A stretch of 23,646 nucleotides of DNA from the NCBI GenBank assembly GCA_002336485.1, contig DDCZ01000019.1, positions 23,262 to 46,907 of the forward strand, read 5' to 3'. Position 1 is the first letter of the stretch, and the number at the start of each line of letters is the position of its first letter. Below, one piece after another: positions 1-7,832 of this stretch. This stretch comes from Flavobacteriales bacterium UBA1993. GTDB lineage: Bacteria > Bacteroidota > Bacteroidia > Flavobacteriales_G > Salibacteraceae. The notes under the pieces are model-generated. The model was not told the origin of the DNA. It did not search any database and was given only the letters and a program-made list of their open reading frames with translations. The translations under genes were made by a program, and so were the position numbers.

Positions 1-837
1 ATTCCCGCTTGAATCAATTTGATAGACTGGAGGAGACGGGACCAGATATTTATTAAGATCTACGGCCACACTAATCTTGTTATAATCGTCAAGCATCCAA
101 GTCATGCGTGGACCTAATCTCAGATTAATCGGTAAATAGTCTCTGCTGGTAGTATTCGTGTAGCTAATCTTAGCACCGAGATTACTCACTGCAACACCCC
201 AAGCTAGTGTGGCATCCTTTCCAAACACAGTCAGGTCTTCATTTTCATAGTAGACCCCGAGATCAACTGCACCTGTTCTTCCAGGACCGGTCGTAGCCTG
301 CTGAACTGTTTGCCCACCAGTTAGATTTGAGTTTATATATCTTCCTGTTAATCCTGCTGACAATCTGCGAGACAGCTTTCGGCTATAGGATAAGTCAAGG
401 GCGAATTCATTCGGCGTGAACTGAACTGTATTGTTCCCAAATTGATCCGTAAACTGTATGCTTCCCAACGAAAAATAACGCAGGGAACCAGCGACAGCAC
501 TCATTTTGTTGATCTTATAGTAACCGCTGAGATACGAAATCGAAATATCTGGAACCAAAGCTCTTAGCCATGGCGTATAGCTTATCGAAACACCGGCCTT
601 GTCCTCAATAAATGCATATTTAGATGGATTCCAGTGTTGAGATGCGCCATCTGGAGAAGTGGAAACACCTACATCTCCCATTCCCCCGCCACGGGTTTCG
701 GGGTTAATAATTAGAAAAGGAACTGCCGTTGTAATGGTATTCAACTGGAGCAGCCAATCACGGGCTGTTGCCTGTGAATAAGATTGCGTGGCACTAAAAA
801 CAACAACCAAGAAAATGGAAAAACGCTTCAAAAACAT
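1..837 (-). CDS. porV: Type IX secretion outer-membrane protein PorV (3' end outside window)
   Basis: PorV (also LptO/PG27) is an outer-membrane beta-barrel of the T9SS. In characterised species it carries cargo from the translocon to the sortase PorU and anchors PorU at the surface. The visible 279 codons begin MFLKRFSIFLVVVFSATQSYSQ, a signal peptide ending in an S-x-S-Q type site. They continue with the typical PorV start of the mature protein (ATARDWLLQLNTITTAVPFL, then INPETRGGGMGDVGVST). The rest alternates polar and aromatic beta-strand segments ending at the window edge with YQIDSSGN. The frame is open to base 1, so the C-terminus is missing. The gene lies 80 bp downstream of porU on the same strand, the usual porU-porV order. 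A -7-like element at 891-898 suggests it can also be transcribed alone. Identification rests on the N-terminal motif and on synteny. Confidence 0.93.
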   Translation of the reverse strand, partial: MFLKRFSIFLVVVFSATQSYSQATARDWLLQLNTITTAVPFLIINPETRGGGMGDVGVSTSPDGASQHWNPSKYAFIEDKAGVSISYTPWLRALVPDISISYLSGYYKINKMSAVAGSLRYFSLGSIQFTDQFGNNTVQFTPNEFALDLSYSRKLSRRLSAGLTGRYINSNLTGGQTVQQATTGPGRTGAVDLGVYYENEDLTVFGKDATLAWGVAVSNLGAKISYTNTTSRDYLPINLRLGPRMTWMLDDYNKISVAVDLNKYLVPSPPVYQIDSSGN

Positions 838-890
838 TAATTTCAAATTAGAGTAGAATTAGTCTATACGCTCATTTTTTTGAAAGACGA

Positions 891-898
891 CAAATATA
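891..898 (-). promoter_or_regulatory. Putative Bacteroidota -7 promoter element for porV
   Basis: On the minus strand this reads TATATTTG, an exact match to the Bacteroidota -7 consensus TAnnTTTG. It sits in the porU-porV gap, about 54 bp before the porV start codon, so transcription would start near 884 with a leader of about 47 nt. I see no TTG at the expected -33 distance, so the call rests on the -7 match alone. An 8-mer with two free positions can occur by chance in AT-rich DNA. Confidence 0.4.
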
Positions 899-917
899 GC
901 CATAAAGTGAGGCTCAT

Positions 918-3900
918 TCATTTCAAAATTACGAGCTTTTCGTACTGCTCAGCGTGCTCACCCAAAGGGGTTTTCACGTTCAGCTTATACAGATAAACGC
1001 CTCGAGCGAGATTGTCACCAAAATCATCTCGACCGTTCCAATTAATTGGACCAACGCGAAATCCATCGTTTAGGTATTTGCCATCAATTGTCTTCACTAA
1101 TTTACCACTGACGGTGAAAACCTCAATCCTTACATCTAAAGACAATCCAGGCTTATTATGTTCAAAGTAAAAATCGGTGTTTGTGGTGAACGGATTGGGA
1201 TAATTTAAGATATGGTCCAAGGCAAATTGCTCATCATTCGCGACTACAAACTCGGTATATGCCTCGCCTGGATTATTATTCACATCCCATACCTGAAGTT
1301 TAAGGGTATGAACACCCTCCTCTAAGTCATCGAATGGATACCTGATTTTTCCACTTTGATAGGAATCAACTTCAGATTCATAGTAATCATTTAAAACAAT
1401 CGTGTTGGCACCCTTTTCATCAAGCACGGCTGTAATATCATGCCCAATTCCAGTCCCCACCATATTTACTCCATTCTCGTCCCAAATTTTCGCAAATAGA
1501 TCTGGATCTTCGTTTGTCATGCCTCCAAAAACGAATTTATCATCGTTCATATACAAGTCGACTTGGGGACCATCTTCATCCAAAATTGGGTTGTCTGACA
1601 AGCCTCCTATGGTGCAGCCAAAATCTGCTCCACTCGCATCGTAAACACCGTTGTGGGCATAGAAACTCAATTTTCCATCACCAAATGCGCGGTTGATATC
1701 TTTCGGTACCACGAACTCAAATTCAAACTCGCCATTTTTGACACTTGACTTACCTCGAAAGAGAATATTTCTTCGTTCGTTGTAGAAGAAGACGCCCTCG
1801 CCATCATTGTTTTGTCCTTGAATTCTAGAGATCTTATCATACAATGTTGGATATACAAGCCCATTAAAATCCTTTATAATGTTACTATCTCGGTCAGCGA
1901 CATAGCCTTTTATCAGCACCTTTTCTAGACCTCGAATGGTATCTGGTAATTCGGTGACAACTACCCTTTCTTGAGGAAAAGCCAATCGCATGGCCGGATC
2001 GCCAAGCAGCGTAAAACAGCGTGTATTATTCCCTGCGGCACCTGTAGACGCATTCTCCACCTTTGTTTGGGCGCACATATCCCCCAATCTTGGCTTTTCG
2101 CCTTTTAAAGCTTCGAATGCCTGTCTAGTAAATGAGTACGTCAGGTCGAAATTGGGTCCTGAGTACACCGCTCGAGTCGTTGTAAGCAGCGCCACGCCGC
2201 CACCAGAAGGGTTGAACATAACATATTCTCCCGCCGAAGTTCTCCGTGGGTCATCGTAACGCGTGAATTCGCAGGTTGCGGTTATGAAAAGTGGTAGATT
2301 ATTTAGGTTCTCCCATTTATTGATTGTTGGAACCTCTAAAACTCTTTCGTGCGCCCAGCCAAGTTCACCGCCGTGGCCAATATAGTACATCATAAGCGCC
2401 CCCTTTCTTACTCGTTCCGAGATTGCGTCTGCAGCATCCGGATATCTCTCACCGCCCGAACCAGCAACTTGGGTAAATGCATCAAGAAAGATTTTATGAA
2501 TATTAAATTCAGGGCTTAGCGAATCTGCCAAGTCGCCTAGAATACTGCACTGGTCTTGAAAGTCTGCTCGTCCGCCTTCCGGATCATCCGCAACTAAAGC
2601 AACGGAATTACGCCAGTCTCCGAAAGTGCCCTTTGACTCAGTATAGTGTAATATTTTGTTTACCATCTGCTCGGCTTCCAGCTTCGTTCGAGCGGGCAAC
2701 CGGCCTATAGCGATATCAATGAGATCAATTGGCGCTTCACCTTCATCGTCATCCAATAACCCATAAAAATCATCTGACACGACTGACGCTGTGGGCACCA
2801 GGCTCTCCTTTGTCTGATGTGAGGGAACGAAATTTGAATTGCCCGAAACTCGATTTTTAAAATCATAGGAGGCATCTCCAAAAAGAAGCAAATACTTGAG
2901 TGGGTGCGCTCCGCCTTGCCCAGTGAAGTATAGCATGCGCACGAATTCTTTTATAGCCGTAATATCCTGCGACCCGCCAGAAAACTCATTATAAATATCA
3001 CCGACTTCTACGACCGCTGTCGTAAATCCATCGTTTTTTTGATGCAATTCAGCCAACTGATCAGAGTGAGACTTAAAATTTGGATGCGTTATAATCAAAT
3101 AATCAATATCCCTTAGTGCGTGAAGATTCTGATTTTCAACGGGCCCAACACGAGAAGGCACAGCTAGTGAGTTGTCCGTAAACACAACAAACTCCTTTAA
3201 CGAATCCGTTTCGGAAATAAATTCAAACCGTGAGCTGACATTGCCTGATAATGCCAATTGAGTGATCCTCGAAACATTAGTTACATCCCAAACTCGAATA
3301 TTCGAATTCGCAGATTTCAGTGAGAATGATGTTCGATTATTAGCTCCAACAGTTTCCTTGTCCCTAAAGCACATAACGGGTTCAATAAAAACCAGTGAGC
3401 GACGTGCATTTACCTCAATATAATCAACCCAGGCCTGGGCATTCGGATTCTTTGGCTTGTCTATTGTCAACTTGGTCAAGAAATCTGAGCTTACCGGGTT
3501 AAATTCAATCGTTGCCGTTTTAGCCCGTGCATATTGGGTGGCATATGCACTGCTTACTGAATTTATCGTCACTTTATCTGACTTACCACCTTGATTTGGC
3601 AGACTCATCGTAAGTCCATTTCCCGAAATTGAGACACTTCTCATGGCAAAGCGAGAGCGAACTGACGCCTCTTGTGATTTAATTACATCTGGAACCGAAA
3701 ATCCAAAATCGTAGTTCGAAACCAATCCAAGTTGCTCGCCGTACCAATCCTGACCTGACTTAATAAGGTTCGAACTTTCCGTCTCATGAAAATCTATAAA
3801 ATCATATATGGCGGTCGTCTTGTTCGACGCACCACCAACGGACTTTGACAACACTCGATTTGCCGCTTCTGAAGGCCCACCAATCGTGATGAAATAACTC

Positions 3901-4814
3901 GATGAATCATCGTATTTGTTTGTATTATGAAGAAAGCGCTCATTCTGCAGTGACCAAATAACCTGATCCTCTCCATAGAACAAAACTTGATCTCCGGGGC
4001 CAAAAAGTCCATCACCTCCATCTTGAACCTCAATACTCAATTCTGTAAGATCATCGGGTCTTTTCCCATCATTTTGAGTTGTAAGCTCACCCCCTGGCGT
4101 GCCATAAACATGAATTGAACTACTGTTAACTTGACTCATGTTAAAACCGGCTTCACGCAAGTATGAGTAGGTTAATTTATATACCCGATCCTCACCAGTC
4201 CTAACCTCATACCACTGACCATTCGCGAGAACACTCTCGGTTTTCCAACTATTCTCTCGTTCACCATCTCTTCCTGGGTTTCGCACATAACCCAAGTCAA
4301 TATCAAATGACATAAGCTTTTCTAATCCCCGACTTGTCAGTCTAAACGGAGTCACCTCAATGACCAGGTACTTTTTAGCACCCGCCTTTCTAATGGAGGA
4401 AGTAATTGCGAACTCATTCGAAAAAGAACCGCGTTCGACTATTAATCGCTCCTTACCCTCTAAAAGCTTCGTGGTTTGCCCGCCAATCGTGGCATTCACA
4501 TCGACTATTTCCGATGCAATTTCAATCGTTTTTTTGTAAAAAGGGAGGTTTGTCACGGGATCCATGGTAGCTCCAGTAAACGTGGTGGTCGATATGGTTC
4601 TTTCATCAAAGGTCTCAAGCTGAGTGAGCCCTGTCCAAGCTAACGAATAGGTTCTTTCTCTATCCTCTCCTCCGTTAAGACCAACTTTGTCAAGCGGCAA
4701 ATTCGCACTAACCTTGTTCTGACCATTGGCCATTTGAAGCAAACATGCAGCCAGAATCGTTAATCCCAATTTGGCACATCTCACACAAACACTATTATCT
4801 TTTCGACTAATCAA
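918..4814 (-). CDS. porU: Type IX secretion system sortase PorU (C25 gingipain-like)
   Basis: PorU is the cell-surface cysteine protease that removes the C-terminal sorting domain of T9SS cargo and couples the cargo to the surface. This 1298-residue protein has an N-terminal signal peptide (hydrophobic core LGLTILAACLL, ending MANGQ), a long beta-rich prodomain, and a gingipain-like C25 catalytic domain. The catalytic His is His814 in YYIGHGGELGW and the catalytic Cys is Cys848 in TATCEFTRYDDP; their spacing of 34 residues is close to that in gingipains. The C-terminus carries a sorting-type domain starting near YPNPFTTNTDF, with GVYLYKL and a terminal KLVILK, as other PorU proteins do. The longest frame starts at TTG 4814. 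A GTG at 4784 (MRCAKLGLT...) gives a more compact signal peptide and is an equally good start. porV follows on the same strand; a PorP/SprF gene diverges upstream. Confidence 0.95.
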   Translation of the reverse strand: MISRKDNSVCVRCAKLGLTILAACLLQMANGQNKVSANLPLDKVGLNGGEDRERTYSLAWTGLTQLETFDERTISTTTFTGATMDPVTNLPFYKKTIEIASEIVDVNATIGGQTTKLLEGKERLIVERGSFSNEFAITSSIRKAGAKKYLVIEVTPFRLTSRGLEKLMSFDIDLGYVRNPGRDGERENSWKTESVLANGQWYEVRTGEDRVYKLTYSYLREAGFNMSQVNSSSIHVYGTPGGELTTQNDGKRPDDLTELSIEVQDGGDGLFGPGDQVLFYGEDQVIWSLQNERFLHNTNKYDDSSSYFITIGGPSEAANRVLSKSVGGASNKTTAIYDFIDFHETESSNLIKSGQDWYGEQLGLVSNYDFGFSVPDVIKSQEASVRSRFAMRSVSISGNGLTMSLPNQGGKSDKVTINSVSSAYATQYARAKTATIEFNPVSSDFLTKLTIDKPKNPNAQAWVDYIEVNARRSLVFIEPVMCFRDKETVGANNRTSFSLKSANSNIRVWDVTNVSRITQLALSGNVSSRFEFISETDSLKEFVVFTDNSLAVPSRVGPVENQNLHALRDIDYLIITHPNFKSHSDQLAELHQKNDGFTTAVVEVGDIYNEFSGGSQDITAIKEFVRMLYFTGQGGAHPLKYLLLFGDASYDFKNRVSGNSNFVPSHQTKESLVPTASVVSDDFYGLLDDDEGEAPIDLIDIAIGRLPARTKLEAEQMVNKILHYTESKGTFGDWRNSVALVADDPEGGRADFQDQCSILGDLADSLSPEFNIHKIFLDAFTQVAGSGGERYPDAADAISERVRKGALMMYYIGHGGELGWAHERVLEVPTINKWENLNNLPLFITATCEFTRYDDPRRTSAGEYVMFNPSGGGVALLTTTRAVYSGPNFDLTYSFTRQAFEALKGEKPRLGDMCAQTKVENASTGAAGNNTRCFTLLGDPAMRLAFPQERVVVTELPDTIRGLEKVLIKGYVADRDSNIIKDFNGLVYPTLYDKISRIQGQNNDGEGVFFYNERRNILFRGKSSVKNGEFEFEFVVPKDINRAFGDGKLSFYAHNGVYDASGADFGCTIGGLSDNPILDEDGPQVDLYMNDDKFVFGGMTNEDPDLFAKIWDENGVNMVGTGIGHDITAVLDEKGANTIVLNDYYESEVDSYQSGKIRYPFDDLEEGVHTLKLQVWDVNNNPGEAYTEFVVANDEQFALDHILNYPNPFTTNTDFYFEHNKPGLSLDVRIEVFTVSGKLVKTIDGKYLNDGFRVGPINWNGRDDFGDNLARGVYLYKLNVKTPLGEHAEQYEKLVILK

Positions 4815-4917
4815 TCTATTTTGTAGTTATATTTGTTTACCCTTTTCGAGGAGACCGAAGAACGAAAGTGAGAAAAAGATATTGTAGGTTTATATAACGA
4901 ATCTCAAAACAAGAAAG

Positions 4918-4946
4918 TTTGCTGGCGGATAATATTTGTATAATTG
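4918..4946 (+). promoter_or_regulatory. Putative promoter of the porP/sprF-gldJ unit
   Basis: TTTG at 4918-4921 is followed after 17 bp by TATAATTG at 4939-4946, which differs from TAnnTTTG at one position. This spacing fits the Bacteroidota -33/-7 promoter. Transcription would begin near 4953, about 17 nt before the GTG at 4970. It also means that the upstream TTG at 4919, which opens the longest reading frame, would be part of the -33 box and not a start codon. Confidence 0.45.
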
Positions 4947-4969
4947 CGCGTTTTCAGAAAAGAACATTT

Positions 4970-5929
4970 GTGAAAAGACTATTGTTTATAATTAGTGTAT
5001 TGTCTATTGGACTAGGCAGCGAAGCATTCGCACAAGATCCGGCATTTAGCCAGTTTTATGCGAATCCTTTGTATTTGAATCCAGCGTTAGCTGGATCAGC
5101 ACAATGCCCTCGTGTAATACTGAATTACAGAAACCAGTGGCCTGGCATTCCTGCTACGTATGTGACGTACTCAGCTAGCTATGACCAATATGTGGACGGA
5201 CTTCACGGAGGTATTGGACTACAAGCTTATCACGACAGAGCTGGCACTGGCATCATAAACACGAACCACGTGAGTGGGATGTATGCTTACCAAACTGCAA
5301 TCGACAAAAACATTAGTATTAAGGCGGCATTTCAAGCAACCTATTATCAACGTTCTATTGATTGGAGCCAATTAACTTTTGGCGATCAAATCCATAGACG
5401 ATATGGTTTCATATATCAAACCGCTGAGACTCCTATTCAGGAAAATGTAAATAAGCTTGACTTCTCAACTGGCTTCCTCCTTTTCACTCAACGACTTTAT
5501 GCTGGTGTAAGTGTTCACCATTTAACTCAGCCAGACGAATCATTTTTTGCCGGCTCAGAGAGTAAGTTGCCTCGGAAATTCACTGGACATGCAGGAGCAT
5601 TGATACCGCTGAACCGAGAACGTGAAGAAGAAGGCAGCATATCTCCGAATATCATCTATCAAAGACAAGGAGAATTCAATCACCTTAATCTTGGACTCTA
5701 TGTAAATCGAGGGCCAATAACAGGTGGAGTTTGGTACAGATGGGGAGATGCTCTTATCTTTTTAGTTGGACTATACACTCCGCAGTTCCGCTTTGGATAC
5801 AGCTACGATGTTACTGTGTCACGTCTCGGAACACAAACCTTGGGATCGCACGAAATATCCGTGACGATGATGTTCCCATGTAAGCCAAAACGACGCAAGT
5901 TCCGTCAGATGCAATGTCCTAAGTTCTGA
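4970..5929 (+). CDS. PorP/SprF family type IX secretion outer-membrane protein
   Basis: PorP/SprF proteins are outer-membrane beta-barrels of the T9SS. PorP binds the envelope-spanning ring machinery in Porphyromonas, and SprF-type paralogues in flavobacteria support secretion of particular large adhesins. From GTG 4970 the protein has 319 residues with signal peptide MKRLLFIISVLSIGLGSEAFAQ. The diagnostic mature start follows: DPAFSQFYANPLYLNPALAG, then a NYRNQWPGIPATYVTYSASYD block and GGIGLQAYHDRAGTG. The barrel ends in a basic, cysteine-containing tail (PCKPKRRKFRQMQCPKF). A TTG at 4919 would add 17 residues before the signal peptide and probably lies in the promoter, so GTG 4970 is preferred. 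The gene sits between divergent porU and co-directional gldJ, 69 bp upstream of the latter. No large adhesin or OmpA-like partner gene, often found beside sprF, is adjacent, so its client is unknown. Confidence 0.9.
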   Translation: MKRLLFIISVLSIGLGSEAFAQDPAFSQFYANPLYLNPALAGSAQCPRVILNYRNQWPGIPATYVTYSASYDQYVDGLHGGIGLQAYHDRAGTGIINTNHVSGMYAYQTAIDKNISIKAAFQATYYQRSIDWSQLTFGDQIHRRYGFIYQTAETPIQENVNKLDFSTGFLLFTQRLYAGVSVHHLTQPDESFFAGSESKLPRKFTGHAGALIPLNREREEEGSISPNIIYQRQGEFNHLNLGLYVNRGPITGGVWYRWGDALIFLVGLYTPQFRFGYSYDVTVSRLGTQTLGSHEISVTMMFPCKPKRRKFRQMQCPKF

Positions 5930-5998
5930 CAGCGCAATAAATTTTTCCCTAACTTCGTTTCTTTTTCAATAATTAATAACCAGATTAAACCCTTGAGT

Positions 5999-7774
5999 AT
6001 GAACGCAAAAAGCCTTTTTGCCTTATTGGTCACCCCAATCATCCTTCTTTCATGTGGTTATGAAAAATCCTCTACCACTGGCTGGAACTATAACGATCCC
6101 AGCAATGGTGGATTTCAAAAAGTTCCTTTTGAGGAACAAGAAACAGGTCCAAATTTGGTTCTAGTGGAAGGTGGTTCCTTCACGATGGGCCGTGTGGAAC
6201 AAGACTTTATGTATGATTGGAATAATGTTCCTCGAAGAGTGACAGTTTCGTCATACTATCTTGATCAGACCGAAATAAGCAATCTAAACTGGGGAGAGTA
6301 CCTCTATTGGGTTAAGCGTGTTTATGGCGTTGATTATCCAGAGCTTTACAAAAAGGCCCTACCTGATACACTAGTTTGGAGAAATAAGCTTTCTTACAAT
6401 GAACCTTATGTCGATTATTATTTGCGGCATCCGGCATATAGAGACTACCCGGTAGTTGGTATCAACTGGCTGCAAGCGAATGATTATTGCAGTTGGAGAA
6501 CGGATCGAGTAAATGAATATATTCTCATTCGAGAAGGAATTCTCGACCACTACGTTGATCAAATCGGTGAAGACAACTTTAATACCGATGCGTATTTATC
6601 AAACCAATACAACTCTGGAAAGCGCATTGAAGGCCTTCCTGATCTAAACCCGAATGGCAGTGGCTATCGAAATGTACGAATGGAAGATGGAATTCTTCTT
6701 CCTAAGTATAGACTACCTACTGAGGCTGAATGGGAGTTCGCAGCGTTTGGATTAATCGGGAATAGCGTTGGAGAAAGGGTCGTGGAAAGACGACTTTATC
6801 CTTGGAACGGACATGCAGTCCGAAATCCGGACGAGGCTTACATCGGTATGATGCTCGCTAACTTTAAGAGAGGTCGCGGAGATAACATGGGAGTTGCTGG
6901 TAAGCTTAATGACAATGCCGACATAACTGCTCCTGTCTTTTCATACTGGCCAAACGACTATGGTTTATACAACATGGCAGGTAATGTAAGTGAGTGGGTA
7001 ATGGATGTATATCGCCCACTTTCAATGGATGATGTACAAGACTTTCGACCATTTAGAGGTAACGTTTACCAGACCAAGGAAAGAGATAATGAAGGTCTCC
7101 TCTTAGATAAGTACGATATTCCAATGTATGACATCAATGGTCTTATCTCCTACTTGGAAGAGTTTCAATTGGCTGCAGAGTCAACAATGAACGAGCAAGA
7201 GTTGGAGCTGATGGCGACATTAAATGAGCAACTGGGAAGAGCCAAGGAGCTTTACGATGACGATCAGGAGTATGAGGCAAACATTGTTATTGTGGAAGAG
7301 TCAGTAGAAGAAATAAAAGCTGCCGATGAGATGGCGAAAATTGCGCCAGTGCTGCTAAACGATTATTCTTCATATATCGTGTCTCGGCCAGGAGAGCTTC
7401 GATACAGGAATACTAAGGTTGAAGAGAATATTGATCGCAGAAACTATAAGAGAGCAGACAACATTAACTATTTAGATGGCGACTATAAATCACATCTTGA
7501 TGAACTGCACTGGTCAGCGTATGAGGCAGAAGACGAACGACAAGAAACAAGTCACATGTATGTTTATCCAGGACAAGGTGAATCTAACGATTACTCTTCC
7601 CTAATAAATGATCATGCCAGAGTATACAAGGGAGCATCATGGAATGACCGAGCCTATTGGATGGTTCCTGGAACTCGACGGTTTTTGGATGAAAGACAAT
7701 CAACGGCAATGATCGGATTCCGATGCGCTATGGACCGTGTAGGAAGTCCTGTCGGACTCGGTGCCGCAAGATAA
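5999..7774 (+). CDS. gldJ: Gliding motility / T9SS lipoprotein GldJ
   Basis: GldJ is an outer-membrane lipoprotein needed for gliding and, with GldK, for T9SS stability in Flavobacterium. From ATG 5999 the protein is 591 residues. The signal peptide MNAKSLFALLVTPIILLSC ends in a clear lipobox (LLSC, Cys19). The body has the formylglycine-generating-enzyme (SUMF1) fold: VEGGSFTMGR near residue 55-64, PVVGINWLQANDYCSWR, LPTEAEWEFAAFG, YGLYNMAGNVSEWVMD near 320-335, then VYKGASWNDRAYW near 541 and the terminal GFRCAMDR. Between the last two blocks lies an insertion of about 200 residues that includes an acidic, helix-prone stretch around 380-447. A TTG two codons upstream (5993) is less likely. 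The following gene is murF, the same order seen around gldJ in flavobacteria, which supports gldJ over its relative gldK. Confidence 0.92.
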   Translation: MNAKSLFALLVTPIILLSCGYEKSSTTGWNYNDPSNGGFQKVPFEEQETGPNLVLVEGGSFTMGRVEQDFMYDWNNVPRRVTVSSYYLDQTEISNLNWGEYLYWVKRVYGVDYPELYKKALPDTLVWRNKLSYNEPYVDYYLRHPAYRDYPVVGINWLQANDYCSWRTDRVNEYILIREGILDHYVDQIGEDNFNTDAYLSNQYNSGKRIEGLPDLNPNGSGYRNVRMEDGILLPKYRLPTEAEWEFAAFGLIGNSVGERVVERRLYPWNGHAVRNPDEAYIGMMLANFKRGRGDNMGVAGKLNDNADITAPVFSYWPNDYGLYNMAGNVSEWVMDVYRPLSMDDVQDFRPFRGNVYQTKERDNEGLLLDKYDIPMYDINGLISYLEEFQLAAESTMNEQELELMATLNEQLGRAKELYDDDQEYEANIVIVEESVEEIKAADEMAKIAPVLLNDYSSYIVSRPGELRYRNTKVEENIDRRNYKRADNINYLDGDYKSHLDELHWSAYEAEDERQETSHMYVYPGQGESNDYSSLINDHARVYKGASWNDRAYWMVPGTRRFLDERQSTAMIGFRCAMDRVGSPVGLGAAR

Positions 7775-7797
7775 ACTCATAACGAAAAGTGTAATTT

Positions 7798-7822
7798 AAA
7801 GGCCTCAATTGAGGCCTTTTTT
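7798..7822 (+). terminator. Rho-independent terminator after gldJ
   Basis: A perfect inverted repeat AAAGGCCTC-AATT-GAGGCCTTT spans 7798-7819 and runs into a tract of six T (7817-7822). It lies 24 bp after the gldJ stop codon and ends 10 bp before the murF ATG. An A-rich sequence before the hairpin could make it work partly in both directions, but no opposing gene ends here. Confidence 0.85.
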
Positions 7823-7832
7823 ATTTAAGATT

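Noticed and set aside
4740..4814. Lipobox-like LAAC in the PorU signal peptide
   Set aside because: The residues after the Cys are hydrophobic (LLQM) and a normal signal-peptidase site follows; PorU proteins are held at the surface by PorV and are not known as lipoproteins.
7809..7832. TTG start for murF at 7809
   Set aside because: It lies inside the terminator hairpin, and ATG 7833 matches the usual MurF N-terminus.
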